Origin: Ottelia alismoides
Lineage: Eukaryota; Streptophyta; Magnoliopsida; Alismatales; Hydrocharitaceae
Assembly (NCBI GenBank): GCA_037367405.1
Contig: JAZKJV010001875.1
Coordinates: forward strand, 186,001-250,000
Direction: 5' to 3'
Length of the DNA: 64,000 bases
Shown: positions 1-11,606 of the stretch, one piece after another
How the letters are laid out: each line of letters begins with the position of its first letter
Position numbering within the stretch: the first letter of the stretch is position 1
Notes under the pieces: model-generated
Seen by the model: only the letters and a program-made list of their open reading frames with translations
Told to the model about the DNA's origin: nothing
Database searches by the model: none
Made by a program: the position numbers and the translations under genes

Positions 1-2060
1 GAATGTGAATCCAATTCACATCAACATTTAATTAACAAATGTAAGTTATAAATAGCTATCTTTTATATATTATAAATTACATTTATAATATATATGATTA
101 ATATGGATAGTTCTATCCACATTGATCATATCCATGGTCATTAAATCACATTTAATCATCTTGGATCTCTATTCTCACGTGCCCAAATAATATGAATCAC
201 ATTCATATTATTTAAATCTTTCATAATTAAATCATATTTAATTATCTATGATATCTCTCCTTATAATATAAATCAAATTCATATTATTCATGATAATTAA
301 ATCACTTTTAATTATCAATTTTCTCATTGCTCGGATAAATATATCAACAATGAAATTATCCTGAACTCTTGGAAGGATAATGCGCTTTATCCGCGGATAT
401 TTGGAGATGAGGACATGATGATTGTATTGTTCCACATATAGTGACTTTGATTTTGAGATCAAATCTCAAATCCATATCTTGCGGACCTCTCATAGATGCT
501 TGATTAAATAAAGACCACAAATCTAATCTTCTTATTGCATATAAATCACACTCATATCATTGTCCAACATTTGAACCAAGATCATATACTTCTCGACTAA
601 GAGGAGTCACTAAAATCCATACCCGTTTTATCACTCCCTAGGAATGGAAGCGTCATGGTTATACAATCGTTTATGATGGCATCGCCACAAGGTATTCCCA
701 CTACCCATACATCCTGCATACTGGAAGACCCAGAATAAACTAGAAGTATAAGATCAATTCTACACTATTTACTCCAGGGATTTATCATTAAGTTTCTCAT
801 TTGATCATTGGGAGTCGTTATCGATCATATACTTTCAAAAGCATATATCATACCTAGGTGTTGATCATATGCTTTCCAAAAGCATATATCAAACCATATA
901 AATTTAGTCAAACTTCCAAAGCGAGATGACCGCACATGGAATTGATTCTTCCTAATATCTCAAGAGTGAGCTCATATCTTTCGATTCAGTAATGAACCTG
1001 TATGATTCCATTGAGAGATCCTATTACTCATATGCCCTTGCATTCACACCAATGCGCTGGTGTATAGACCTTGGTTAGGTCATCAACCTATAGGTCTACC
1101 AAATGTACATACTCAAATATATAGTAAAACATCTATCTCTGGTCAGAGGATGTGTGCCTATATCAGGACAGCAAATGATATAGGACTTTGGTTATCTCAA
1201 TATCGTTAAGTCAACTCTTTGACCTAACTAATCTGACACATATGAAGCTCTATTCCTTTACAGAGGACTTGCATCAAGAGGTCGGTCAGATATCAGCCAT
1301 TGGAGAAGGGATTGCCATGTTCTTCTCATGTTGGAGATCATCTCTTAATAATCATTTGACGGTGTATGATGAGTCCTCACTCTAACTCTTTAGATATTCA
1401 TCCGATCACATGCCTCTATAATTTAATAATTGAAGCAATAGTTGTATGATCATTAAGATGGTCATGGTACATAAGCCTAATTGTACTAAGGGAGCAATAA
1501 CATTTATTGCATAATGGCTCGACGTGGGCTCGCATGTCCATCAAAAATGTATTCAAGAAGAGGCATGTGTGAGTTGTATACTCTCAAGACTCTTCTCTTT
1601 CTCTAAGACATGAAATTCTGAAGGGACTAATCTCTCCAGAATTCAAGTCAATAAAAGACAGAGTCTTACTCTCCTTTTATTTACATTGTACATTTTTTTG
1701 AAGAGTCTTTTCTTCAAGTAGGCATGTGCAATGATGGCCCTTGGATTGTTGATCAAAGGCTTAATATTATGTCTTTGTTCAATAATACAATTACCTCCCC
1801 ATTTATCTCTAATTAATTTAAGTAATAAATCAAGCAACAAATCAACAAGATTTCAATTCAATGACTCTTTGTAGCGGGGCCACGTGTCAATCCGTACGCC
1901 CAAATAAATTCCATTGGAATGAGATTGTTGCAAATTTATTAATTGATTATTCAATAACTAATGGAACAATATTAAGGGCTTTATTCTCAATAGGATACAA
2001 TATAGTGTCCCCATGTGTACAACCACTGTACACACCCCATCTTGACTAAATATAGTCATG
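1..2060 (-). repeat. Copia 3'-region/LTR-like repeat unit 1 (decayed)
   Basis: AT-rich DNA with no credible gene. It shares ordered blocks with the next unit (2100-3720): the stretch near 605-660 (actaaaatcc ... ggaatggaag) matches 2868-2905, the stretch near 1200-1340 (gtcaactctttga ... gagatcatctct) matches 3405-3550, and ggtcatggtacataa near 1461 matches 3603. The second unit lies directly downstream, on the minus strand, of the copia RNase H end at 3720-3831, so both are probably LTR or 3' untranslated DNA of that copia type. I could not find LTR ends or a target duplication, so the assignment is inference. Confidence 0.4.
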
Positions 2061-2099
2061 GTTATTACATTTTTTATCAATAAATTTTCTTGATAATAC

Positions 2100-3720
2100 A
2101 TTAACAATATTGGAGAGATTGTGGAAATAATGTCTATAGTTTATGAATCATATTCACAAGCACAAACAATGTAAATCTAATTTTCATCTATGAAATCGTT
2201 GTGAATTAAATTCACATATAATTTCATGCAGTCAAAATATTATGCAAATCATATTTACATATGTATTATATACATGAATCATATTCATATACATATTAAT
2301 TATTATGAACCATCATTCACATTAATGAATTATATTTTATGAATCAAACAAGAAAATTCCCTTACGAAAAAATGTTATATAATAATTATTACACCATTGA
2401 CATCTTTAAGTATGAGTCCTAATTCAATTTGGACTCATGAGATACAAAGGCATATACTTGGAGATAACGTCAAGAGATCATACTATCCATATATAGTGAC
2501 TTGAAATATGGATATTAATCCAGTTTCAGATTTTATACCATTTTTAGATTGAAATTGATATACTCTTATCAATTGAGCTCGAGTGGAACACTTCACACTC
2601 TAAATGAGCTCAACGAAATGTAAGTCGGTCTATGTGAGCTCGAGAACGTATCGATGAGATGTACCCGTCTTCGTTGATTATTTCTAATTAAAGTCCAAAC
2701 CATTTGGATATTAAAAATGAGCTCAAGGAGTTTATATATTTCCATTTCCATGGCATTTCTGTTTCCAACATGTACATATTGAAATTGGAATTGAAAATTG
2801 GATTCAAATAAATTAAAATTTAATGAAATTATTTCTTGAATCATCAAACTAAATGGAAACACTAAAATCCATCCTATTTCACCACTCTCTTGGAATGGAA
2901 GTGTAAGGTGGATGATCTATTATGATAGAGTTAGCTTTGAGTATTCCCAATACTCATTCATTCACGCTAGAAAAACTTTAATATATCCGAAGTTTTAACT
3001 CTAGTTTGATTGTTTTCTTTCGAATAAATAAATGGATTTCTCATTTGATATTTGAGAGACAATATTAATCATATACTTTCCAAAAAAATACATATACTAA
3101 TATCTCAAATTTGTGCGATATTTAATAAACAAGACGACCATGCATAGAATTCATTTTAACCCCAAATATCTCTTGAATGAACTTCCCGCTTCATCAATTA
3201 TGAACATGTATGATTCCTTTGAGATATTGTACATTTCATATGTATTAATGTACATATCAATGCACCGGTATATGGCCGTTGGCTAGGTCACCAACCTATT
3301 AGTTTTTCAAATGTGCATACTCCAGCATATAGATGCATATATGTCTTAGGTCAGATGATATGTGTCTGGTCATGACAGTTACGATTCAGTCTTAATTTTT
3401 CTCAACCTCATCAAGTCAGCTCTTTGAATTGATTATTCCAACTCTTTTGAATCTCTATTCTTATGCATAGGACTTAAATCAAGAAGTTGGTCAGAAATCA
3501 TCCTATAGAGAAAGATGGCCATCTCTTTCTCATATTGTAGATCTCTATTGAATATCAAATGTTTGAAGTTAGTTGTGTCCTCCCAACTTCATGGTATTCA
3601 ATATGGTCATGGTACATAACCCTAATTGTACAAAGAGACCTTAATAGCAAGTGTATTCATGTTTATTTATTCATTTCATTCAGATGGATATGATAAAATA
3701 ATAACTTTTATTGCATTAAT
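2100..3720 (-). repeat. Copia 3'-region/LTR-like repeat unit 2 (decayed)
   Basis: Diverged second copy of the 1-2060 unit, in the same orientation. It follows the stop of the copia pol remnant on the minus strand, which is where the 3' untranslated region and 3' LTR of a copia element belong. No clear polypurine tract or TG...CA boundary is visible. Short ATG-started frames here are AT-rich and resemble no protein I know. Confidence 0.42.
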
Positions 3721-3831
3721 GGACCGCTAATGGCTTACAAGTAAAACAGTTTCCCACTAGCCCTTAAAACCATTCATGTACAGCTCCCAACCCCTATTCA
3801 TTACATGTTGGTCAAAGTCCTTTTGAGTCAA
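3720..3831 (-). pseudogene. Copia RNase H C-terminal tail (fragment 3 of a split element)
   Basis: Reading the minus strand from 3831 gives LTQKDFDQHVMNRG before a stop at 3757-3759. This matches the usual end of plant copia pol (DP-TKPL-x-x-DFxxHVxxMGLR). It is the continuation of the remnant that breaks off at 38996: the two edges are the target-site copies GTCAA (3827-3831) and GTGAA (38996-39000) of the old Athila-type element. The block is only about 25 codons, but the junction logic supports it. Confidence 0.7.
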
Positions 3832-6076
3832 TGATGAATCCATGATTTCTCTCCTTGATTCTTTCATTTTGGCTAAAATCCTTGGTAAAATACACGTAAA
3901 TATTCACTAATTCTCACTTATTACTATTCTAATTTTATTTGTTAATATTATATACATTTAATATTTATTTTATCCAAAATAAAATATTAAAGAGAAAAAT
4001 TAAAGAAGAAAGATGCATAGATGTAAATATATACAGACTGGTCCTAGTCTCCGAGTTGACAAAATAAATAAGTAAAGGGAGATAAGTATTTTAACATATA
4101 AAAATATCAGAAAATAAAGATAATCAATGCACATAAACATATTTTCACCTTGTAAAAATATTTACCTATTTTATTTATCATTCAGAAAATTTCAAATTAA
4201 AATATTTTCTTCATGAAAGTTGTTTATAATAATATATAGTAATTTATAAAAATATCACAAAAACATTTATTATAAAAATAAATAATTACATTGAACTAAA
4301 AAGCCATAAAAGCCAACTTTATAGGTTCATACGTATTTATAAAAAACTCCAAATCGACAAAACTCACTTTTAAACTTACTTTTATAACTAATACTATTTA
4401 TTAAAAATACCAAAAAAATCAGAATAAATGTGTGAGTTTTGACGTTTGGACCCCTTTGTATAGATCTACTTTATGTATATAAAGCTTCCCTATTTTTATA
4501 TATTTTTATTCTTGTACAATGTATAATGTATCTTAATTTAACTGTCGATGTATCTTAATTTAGTTTTATTTAATTTATGTCAATTCTTATATTTTTATAC
4601 TTTATTTGTTATTTAATATTATATTCCTAATATCAAATAATAATAAAATTTATTGAAAATTAAAAATATTTAAATAATTAAATTAATAAATTATATATAA
4701 TATACGCAGGTTATATTTATTTAAGAAATTAGATATTATTTATTTATTTATTTAAAAGATATGATTAAATTAATCTAATTTATATTCATTTATTTATTTA
4801 AGTTAATTAATTTATTTATTAATTGAATTATTAATTTATTTTTGTTTGTTTTTTCTCTCATCCCCCTTCTCCTTTCTTCAACAATGAGCTTCCTTCTTTC
4901 TCTTCTTCTCTACTTCCCATGACCACCTCTTCTCCTTCCTCCTTTAACTGCCTAACGGCCTGGTCGATAGGTCGTTCTCCTTGCCAGCTTGCTCTCCAAG
5001 CTTCTCCCTCATCTATTTAAGGGAAGTCACCCTCGCTGAGTCCATAGATCCACCATCCGCACCATCTCTGATTGGTGAGCTCCGAGAGAGAGTCGAGGGA
5101 GTGACAGTATCTCATTCTTTGCCGCCGAGCAAGATAGGAAGGGTGTGTGGCAAGATCGTCGTTGTAGCGAATCTTTGCGAATCTTTGCTTTGCTATGATT
5201 GAAGCCCCGCAAGCTCTGCTATCGTGTAGAGGCAACGATCATTTAGAGTTGTTGCTTCAGATTTCCAGGAAAGTATTCATACCACCACATTCTCCAATTC
5301 CTCCAGGTTAGATCCTATCTACAACTGCTACTTCTTCCTCTAGATCTTCTCGATCTTATCTCCATTCTATGTCAATCCTTATGATTTCTATTCTTAAATC
5401 CATTTCAATTGATCTCGAGTTATTGGCATCTGTGTTCTCATCTCCACCTTCATTCCTTGCATCTCTCGTCTATCTCGCATACCTAAACATCTTCGGCCAT
5501 GCATGGTGTCTGAAGATCTGGAGCAAGTTTCACCATCCATGACGCTTCTCATTCACCATTCCTGCTTCTATTGAGGTCCGAGCCTTTGAGCTTGAGACAT
5601 TCTTCAACTGCAGGTCATCAAAGTGTTGCATTATCTAGAGGTGAAAGACTTGGTCGAAGCTGTTTCTACAACATCTGCTCAACGTCAAGTACCTTCCATG
5701 AGATAATTTTCACACCTGAACATTGTAAGTCATACTTCATATTTGAAATATCTAAATTTCCTGGAGATTCGAAGGATGAAGCATCTCCCGAACATGAAAC
5801 CTTCATGAGTGAGCCCATCGAGGATTGATCAAATCCTTGCAATGATACAAAAATACCGAGAAGCACCTCTGATTAGAGTTCGAGTCAAAGCATTACTCGT
5901 CGCACCTGATCAAATCATCTCCTGCAGACTCAAATTTGGGGAAAATGAGGGAGATTATAGTTTGTATATCAATTGTCATTGTAGCTCAAATCGGACATAC
6001 GTTAGTACACAACGCATCGACCTTGCATCGAGCCCGCCGCCCACTACCTAACGTAACTCGCGTGAATGCACATGAG
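3832..6076 (+). repeat. Element O 5' LTR, left part
   Basis: Begins TGATGAATCCATGATT, the palindromic start typical of LTRs in this window. It carries a TATA-like ctatttaag at 5013-5021 at the start of a less AT-rich block, in the position where the younger LTRs have a TATA box. The sequence resumes at 8906 after a solo LTR insertion. The last five bases (6072-6076, ATGAG) are the target site of that insertion. The 74-85-codon frames here are not conserved as proteins between the two LTR copies. Confidence 0.8.
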
Positions 6077-8900
6077 TGTTGAAGTGGGATTTTCAAGGTG
6101 GAGACACGGTCGCAGTGGTGACCGATAAGAAGTCGAATTCAAACAACAATTAACCCACAATTAAAGATCAAGCAGTGAAAAACAAATTCGGAGCTAAAAT
6201 TTATTATACTCTACAAATTATTTATATAGTGTGCAATTATGTAAAGTGTCGAACACAAGGAGAAAAAAGGATATATTTGGCTATGAAGCATAGGAAATTA
6301 CTGTGAAATCTTTATCTATGTTTCTCTTTGTGGGGTTTATATTTATTTATTTATTTATTTTTGTGTTATTTTTTGTATTTTTATTTTTGTTTTTTGTTTT
6401 TATCTTTTCTTTCTATATATTGTTTTTATATTTTTATATTTATTTTTCTCTTAAAATATTCAATATAACTATATATCGAGTATATATACAAAGTGAGCTA
6501 AAATATATATAAATAATAATAAATATAGTCCAAATTAAGAAAACAAAAATATTTTTGTTTTTAAATATTTTTTACTATTTTTATGTTTTTTAGTTAATTT
6601 TTATATATTTTTAAAGTAAAAATACCCTAAATTAGAGATAAAATAAATTTCTGAAATGAAAATAGAGATGAAAATACCAAATAGTATCGTAATTTCTCCA
6701 AATTAATTTTATTATACTAATAATATAAAGAGAATATAAAACACAGAAATCTATTTTTGGAGTTTTTAGGAATTTCGTATATTTTTCAAAGTGTTTTGGG
6801 TTTTTTTAAACTTTTAGAGTTTTCTTTTGTATTTCTATGTATTTTTGGTATGGAGTTGTAAAATAACTAAATAAATTTAACAAACATTTTTCGGATATTT
6901 TCAAAAAAAATTATATTTTTTATGTATTTTAAACTGTAAATAGGAATTAAAAGTACACTTTTTAATTTTCAAAAATAATAAAAAGTCCTAATATATAAAA
7001 ATAAATATGTGGAGTGAAAGTGTTTGAATCAGGAGTCGATGACTATTTTGTGGTTTTTTTAGCATTGTAGCTATTTGAAAAAAATAGAGGAAACAAAGAG
7101 AAGCTACAATACTAACAAGAGCTTTTTATAAATAAAATAAAGTCTACGGATTACATTGCAAATTTTACAAAATAATACAAACATATTTGAAAAGTTCTTC
7201 GGCCAGATTGAAATGCCAAAACTGCAAGGGGTCCTCTGCAAAATGCGAGCACCTCATACATGTAGGCACATGAGGTGACATGGTTGAGGACTTAAATGCA
7301 AATATAATAAAGTCTAGGGCCTTTTTTGCAAAATTATAAAATAAATTACAACTGTAGGTGAAAGCTTCTAGATTAATGAAGAAATCCAAAAATGAGCTGG
7401 GTTGATAATGCAAAATACCAAACTCTTGTGCGGGTCGATGGTCGAAATGCGATCACTTATGCCATGTGTCTCTCCCACATAGCTCGATGACAGTTCGCAT
7501 TGTATGGCGATGATTAATTCCTAGTGCTTGATCTAGTGGCTGAGATGAATCTCATCAGATGGTTGGTGAGGGAGCCACACCAATAGGTGAAGGAATCGAC
7601 ATCTAAAAAGTCGAGTAGGGCTAAAAACCAAGTCTGAAAGTCCTCGGTCAGAGAGTTGATCGAGGACAACGGTCGGGTGAACCTGGTTGGTCCATGTCGA
7701 CCAAATAGAAAAATCCAACTAGAAATTCTTTAGAAAGCAATAAAAAACCATAAATAATTTTATTAGATTTAAATTTTAAAATAAAAATGTTTATTATTTT
7801 ATAAATTATTTTATTATGATTTTTATTTTTTATAGATATATAATTACAAGTTACTTTTTAGGGTTAATATATATGTATATTTATTTATGTTTTGGAGTAT
7901 TTAATTTTTATTTTATATCTTTAATTTTGTTATTTTATTTTATTATTTTATACAATTATAACTTATTTGATATACTTAAATATATTTTTAGTATATTTTT
8001 ATGATATAATATGTACAATAACATAAATAGGTGTATTAATTATATAGGTATAGTTATTGTATATTCATCTATGTATTTTTACATTTTATTTTATTTTAAT
8101 GTTTATTTATTATTTTATTTTAGATTTAATATGTACATATATTATAAAAATATTTACAAACTTATAAAAAATCTATAAAAATAATAAGTAATAAATAATA
8201 TAATTATTTTAATCACGTATATTATACAATGTGGATGGGAAGCATGCACCCTGGGTGCATCCTCCCCAACCCCTTATACAATAGGGGTCCAAAACATAAC
8301 TTTTACACCTTTACTTCAAAAAATGAATCACCTTCATTAAATAGTTTATTAAAAGTTATGTACAATTAAAGATGATTTTAATATATTTTGAGCTTTTATT
8401 TGAGAGATATGAGTTTGGGAAGTTGGAATTTTGGAATCTTATTCAGACTACAATTTTTACACTATATATATATTATTTTTGTATGAAACAAATATTCTAT
8501 TTTCTATATTTCATTATATACAACTTTCATGTACAAAGTTTCTTTCTTTGAGGTATAAAAGGTAGAAAATAAATTAGGTCCCACGAATGAATAATAAATG
8601 AATAAATAATAGGGATTTTTATTGAACGCATGACCATTATCTCCTCCTATTTTATTCCTTTTCGACCTAGTCATCAAGATGCCTAGGTCTCATGGTCTAA
8701 GGTCATAAAATACCTTTGATATTTTATTCTTTTTCCTTTCTTTATTCTATAATTTTATCATTAAAAATAACATTTTATACATTATTTTATGCAGTAATGC
8801 ATGAATGTTAAGTTATGAAAATTAAATGTATTTACATGCACTTACTAAGGTTTTTAAGGTCAAAATGATAGAATAAAGGTGATGAAATGAAGATTCATCA
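6077..8900 (-). mobile_element. Solo LTR, Athila-type, minus orientation, inside the 5' LTR of element O
   Basis: Bounded by TG (6077) and CA (8900) and by a perfect 5-bp target duplication ATGAG (6072-6076 and 8901-8905). Read on the minus strand it starts TGATGAATCTTCATTTCATC followed by ctttattctatcatttt, the LTR start shared with the LTR at 56168. Its other end has the U5-like block around a TGTTCGACAC core (near 6250, minus strand). There is no internal region, so it is a solo LTR left by recombination between the two LTRs of a lost element. Removing it rejoins O LTR sequence that matches 37788 onwards. Confidence 0.85.
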
Positions 8901-8905
8901 ATGAG

Positions 8906-10086
8906 TGCCCGGCTATTTTGTGAATTTGTTGTTTCTACCCCTGAACTCTGTTATTTATAACAAGTCCCGAACATATGCTACTACGTGATCGAGCTTGTGA
9001 CTTGTTAGAAATTTTATGCTAGTGCCCTTCGATTTTCATTACTTCTGCGAATAGGTCCTTACTAGGTTCCATCATGTAACGCATCACGTGATTATCTGGC
9101 ATATTTGAGCATAAGTCCCCTGAATTTTCCAAATTTCAGATGAGATCTTTTATTTTCTGGAAAATCCAAAATACCCCTTATACTGTATATCATATATAAT
9201 AGCATACTAGATACATATTGAATAATATGCGAATAATAAAAATATTATAAAAATACATATTGTTATACTATAAATAGTGTTAATTCGGTTTTGAAAAATA
9301 AAAATATTTAATTTTTTAAAAAATCATTAAAATACCAGAAAATACACAAACTTATAAAATTCATAAAAAATAGGAAAATACCTTTAAAAACCTATAGCAA
9401 TTATATACAATATATTTTTACTATATTCTAAACATAAATTTAAGAAATAAATATTAAATATTAAAATCCATAAAAATAGATAAAACTTCAAAAATTCACC
9501 ACTAATTTTAGAAAAACTGTAAAAACACCTATAATACCTTGTTGGAAAGGTATTTTCATCTACTTTCTAGTAAAACTAAAATAAAAATATTTTCTTTCTA
9601 TTTACTATTTTAAAATAAAAAATACTTCCCTATTTTCAATAAAAATATTCTTTTTCACTTTAAAAATACTTCAACCAAAAAATTCTAAAAACGACTAAAA
9701 AATTCAATAAAAATAAGAAATAAAATAAAAACATAAAAATCACAAAATATAAATCAAATAAAAAATATAAAATCAAATACCTATATTTCTTTATATATAG
9801 GTATAGAAAACGGTAAAAATAATATAAAATTCATAAAATCAACTAAAAATTTAGAAAATTTCATAAAAATAAATAAAAAAACAGAACACCCTTTACCTCA
9901 GTTACTCTTCTATTTTTCCTTAGTTAACACAGTTTTCCTCATTGAGTTCGACAATCCCGTACATATTGTTGTAAACATTAGTTTAGGAGTATAAATAATA
10001 AAAAATAAATTTTCATGTGCATTTCTACTGATCATTACAGTGACAGTTGTCTATCTTTTTAGATGACCCGCCATGTTGATTTTTCA
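8906..10086 (+). repeat. Element O 5' LTR, right part
   Basis: Continues the LTR after the solo-LTR insertion and ends TTGATTTTTCA at 10086, two bases before the primer site. It matches 37816-38995 throughout; for example acgtgattgagc/acgtgatcgagc and ccttgttggaaag occur in both copies. It is very AT-rich with no coding content. Confidence 0.8.
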
Positions 10087-10088
10087 GA

Positions 10089-10106
10089 TGGCGTCATTGC
10101 TTGGGA
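10089..10106 (+). other. Decayed tRNA-Asp primer-binding site of element O
   Basis: Reads TGGCGTCATTGCTTGGGA. The intact sites at 23873, 59942 and 63612 read TGGCGCCGTTGCCGGGGA, the complement of the plant tRNA-Asp 3' end. Four of 18 positions differ, and three of the four are C-to-T or G-to-A changes at CG or CNG sites, as expected after long cytosine methylation. Confidence 0.75.
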
Positions 10107-11606
10107 GGTAGCGCTTAGGTAGATAGATAGAGCCTTAGGATTAGGGTTTCAGTTTTTCTTTTTTTTCTACTTTCATCTGTTTCATTTTTTGTTGCATTTT
10201 ATTTCTAGTTTGTTTTATTTCTCTCACATATTTTTTATGGTATCTTTTTATGACTTTTTATATTTGTTTTGTGTTGCAGGGTCTAGGTATCGAGGTCAGA
10301 TTCTTCGAGAGCCTATCAACCAAGGTACATAGAGACTGGTGTTCTCTAGCAAGCCGGTTGTTGAGGTACAGGACGAGGCATATATGTGGAGCTATTTGTT
10401 GAGGTCAGATTCTTCGAGAGCCGAGCAACCAAGGTGCCTTTTTCTTTTTTTCTTTGGTGAGAGAGGAAGAGGTATTTTCCAATTTTTACATTTGTAGAAG
10501 GGGCCTCATAAGGGCATCCCTACTTATACCCAGTCTTTACCCTTTTTTAGGGTCTATTTTGAGAAGTATCGGTGCACTTAGGGGACCAAACCGCAATTTT
10601 TGTTTTCATCACCTATTTTCCACAATTCTTTTTATGAGTGGATTGACACTTGTTTAGGATTTTATTTCCTTGTTTGTGCATCATAGGATTAATTATACTT
10701 AAGGTTGCATAAAGTAGTCAAATAAAATTGGCACTTCCTTGTAGAACTATCCACTCTTTCTAGGTTACATATTTTATTTTCTGCTTCTCATGCATTTAGG
10801 ATAGATTTATAATTCTATGTGGATCACCTTGCTTGTAGAGTCCTGGACTCATGTACACATCTCTATCTCTGCATGCATCATTGATTTCCGTGCATTGTAT
10901 TTTTGTCTCCTCCCCCTATTTTCATCCACTCACTTATGATTAAAAGGAAAAAGACAAAAATATGTTAGACGTTTATTTTCTCAAATAAAAAAGATAAACA
11001 AGTGATAATTGAGCATTAAAATTAGGACTGATAATACCATTTGACCCTAAAAATCAAATGTAATAGACATCAATCATTGATTTAGAAGAGCAATCCCCTC
11101 CTTGTTTGTAAGTACTCTCCAAACAGAGTGAGGCACCCACAAATAAGGAGTAGATCCCAAAGCCCTAGACTTGTACCTTAAGCACTTTGGACTTTGACTC
11201 TCAAGTCTTGTTATTGTTGCAAGCACTTGCCTTAGACATTAGCGGAAGTAGTCGCGTGAGTAGGGAGGAAGATTCCTTAGAACTAGTTCCCTGCTCTTAC
11301 ATAGATAGTTCTCTACTTGGGGAATTCATCGACTTATTCACATTATACTCTAGGAGACTACACATGTGAGCTCACATAAAATAACTATTTGATCACCTAA
11401 CTCTAAAATTGAAAAGATTAACGATCGAGCATTCACACTCATCACCAATTTATGTATGTGAATTTGGGGGTTGCTTTGTGTATTATCTATGTTTGGTGTT
11501 GAGTCCATTCCTTCATCTATTTGAGTTCTAGTAGTTACTTATCATTCGAATCTTGTAGGGACTTTTCAGTTCATTTTTTCTTCATTTTCCATTTTCTTGA
11601 GTCACA
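10107..11606 (+). other. Element O untranslated leader
   Basis: Non-coding stretch between the primer site and the gag relic. It contains a block (10811-10900) with the order ttctatgtggatcac, tgtagagt, ctctgcatgcatcattgat. The same block recurs in the leader of Y (24598-24690) and in a relic at 49012-49105. The 60-67-codon frames here resemble no protein I know. Confidence 0.65.

Noticed and set aside
5017..5235. Opposed short ORFs in the O 5' LTR
   Set aside because: Not open in the matching part of the 3' LTR (19540-19740).
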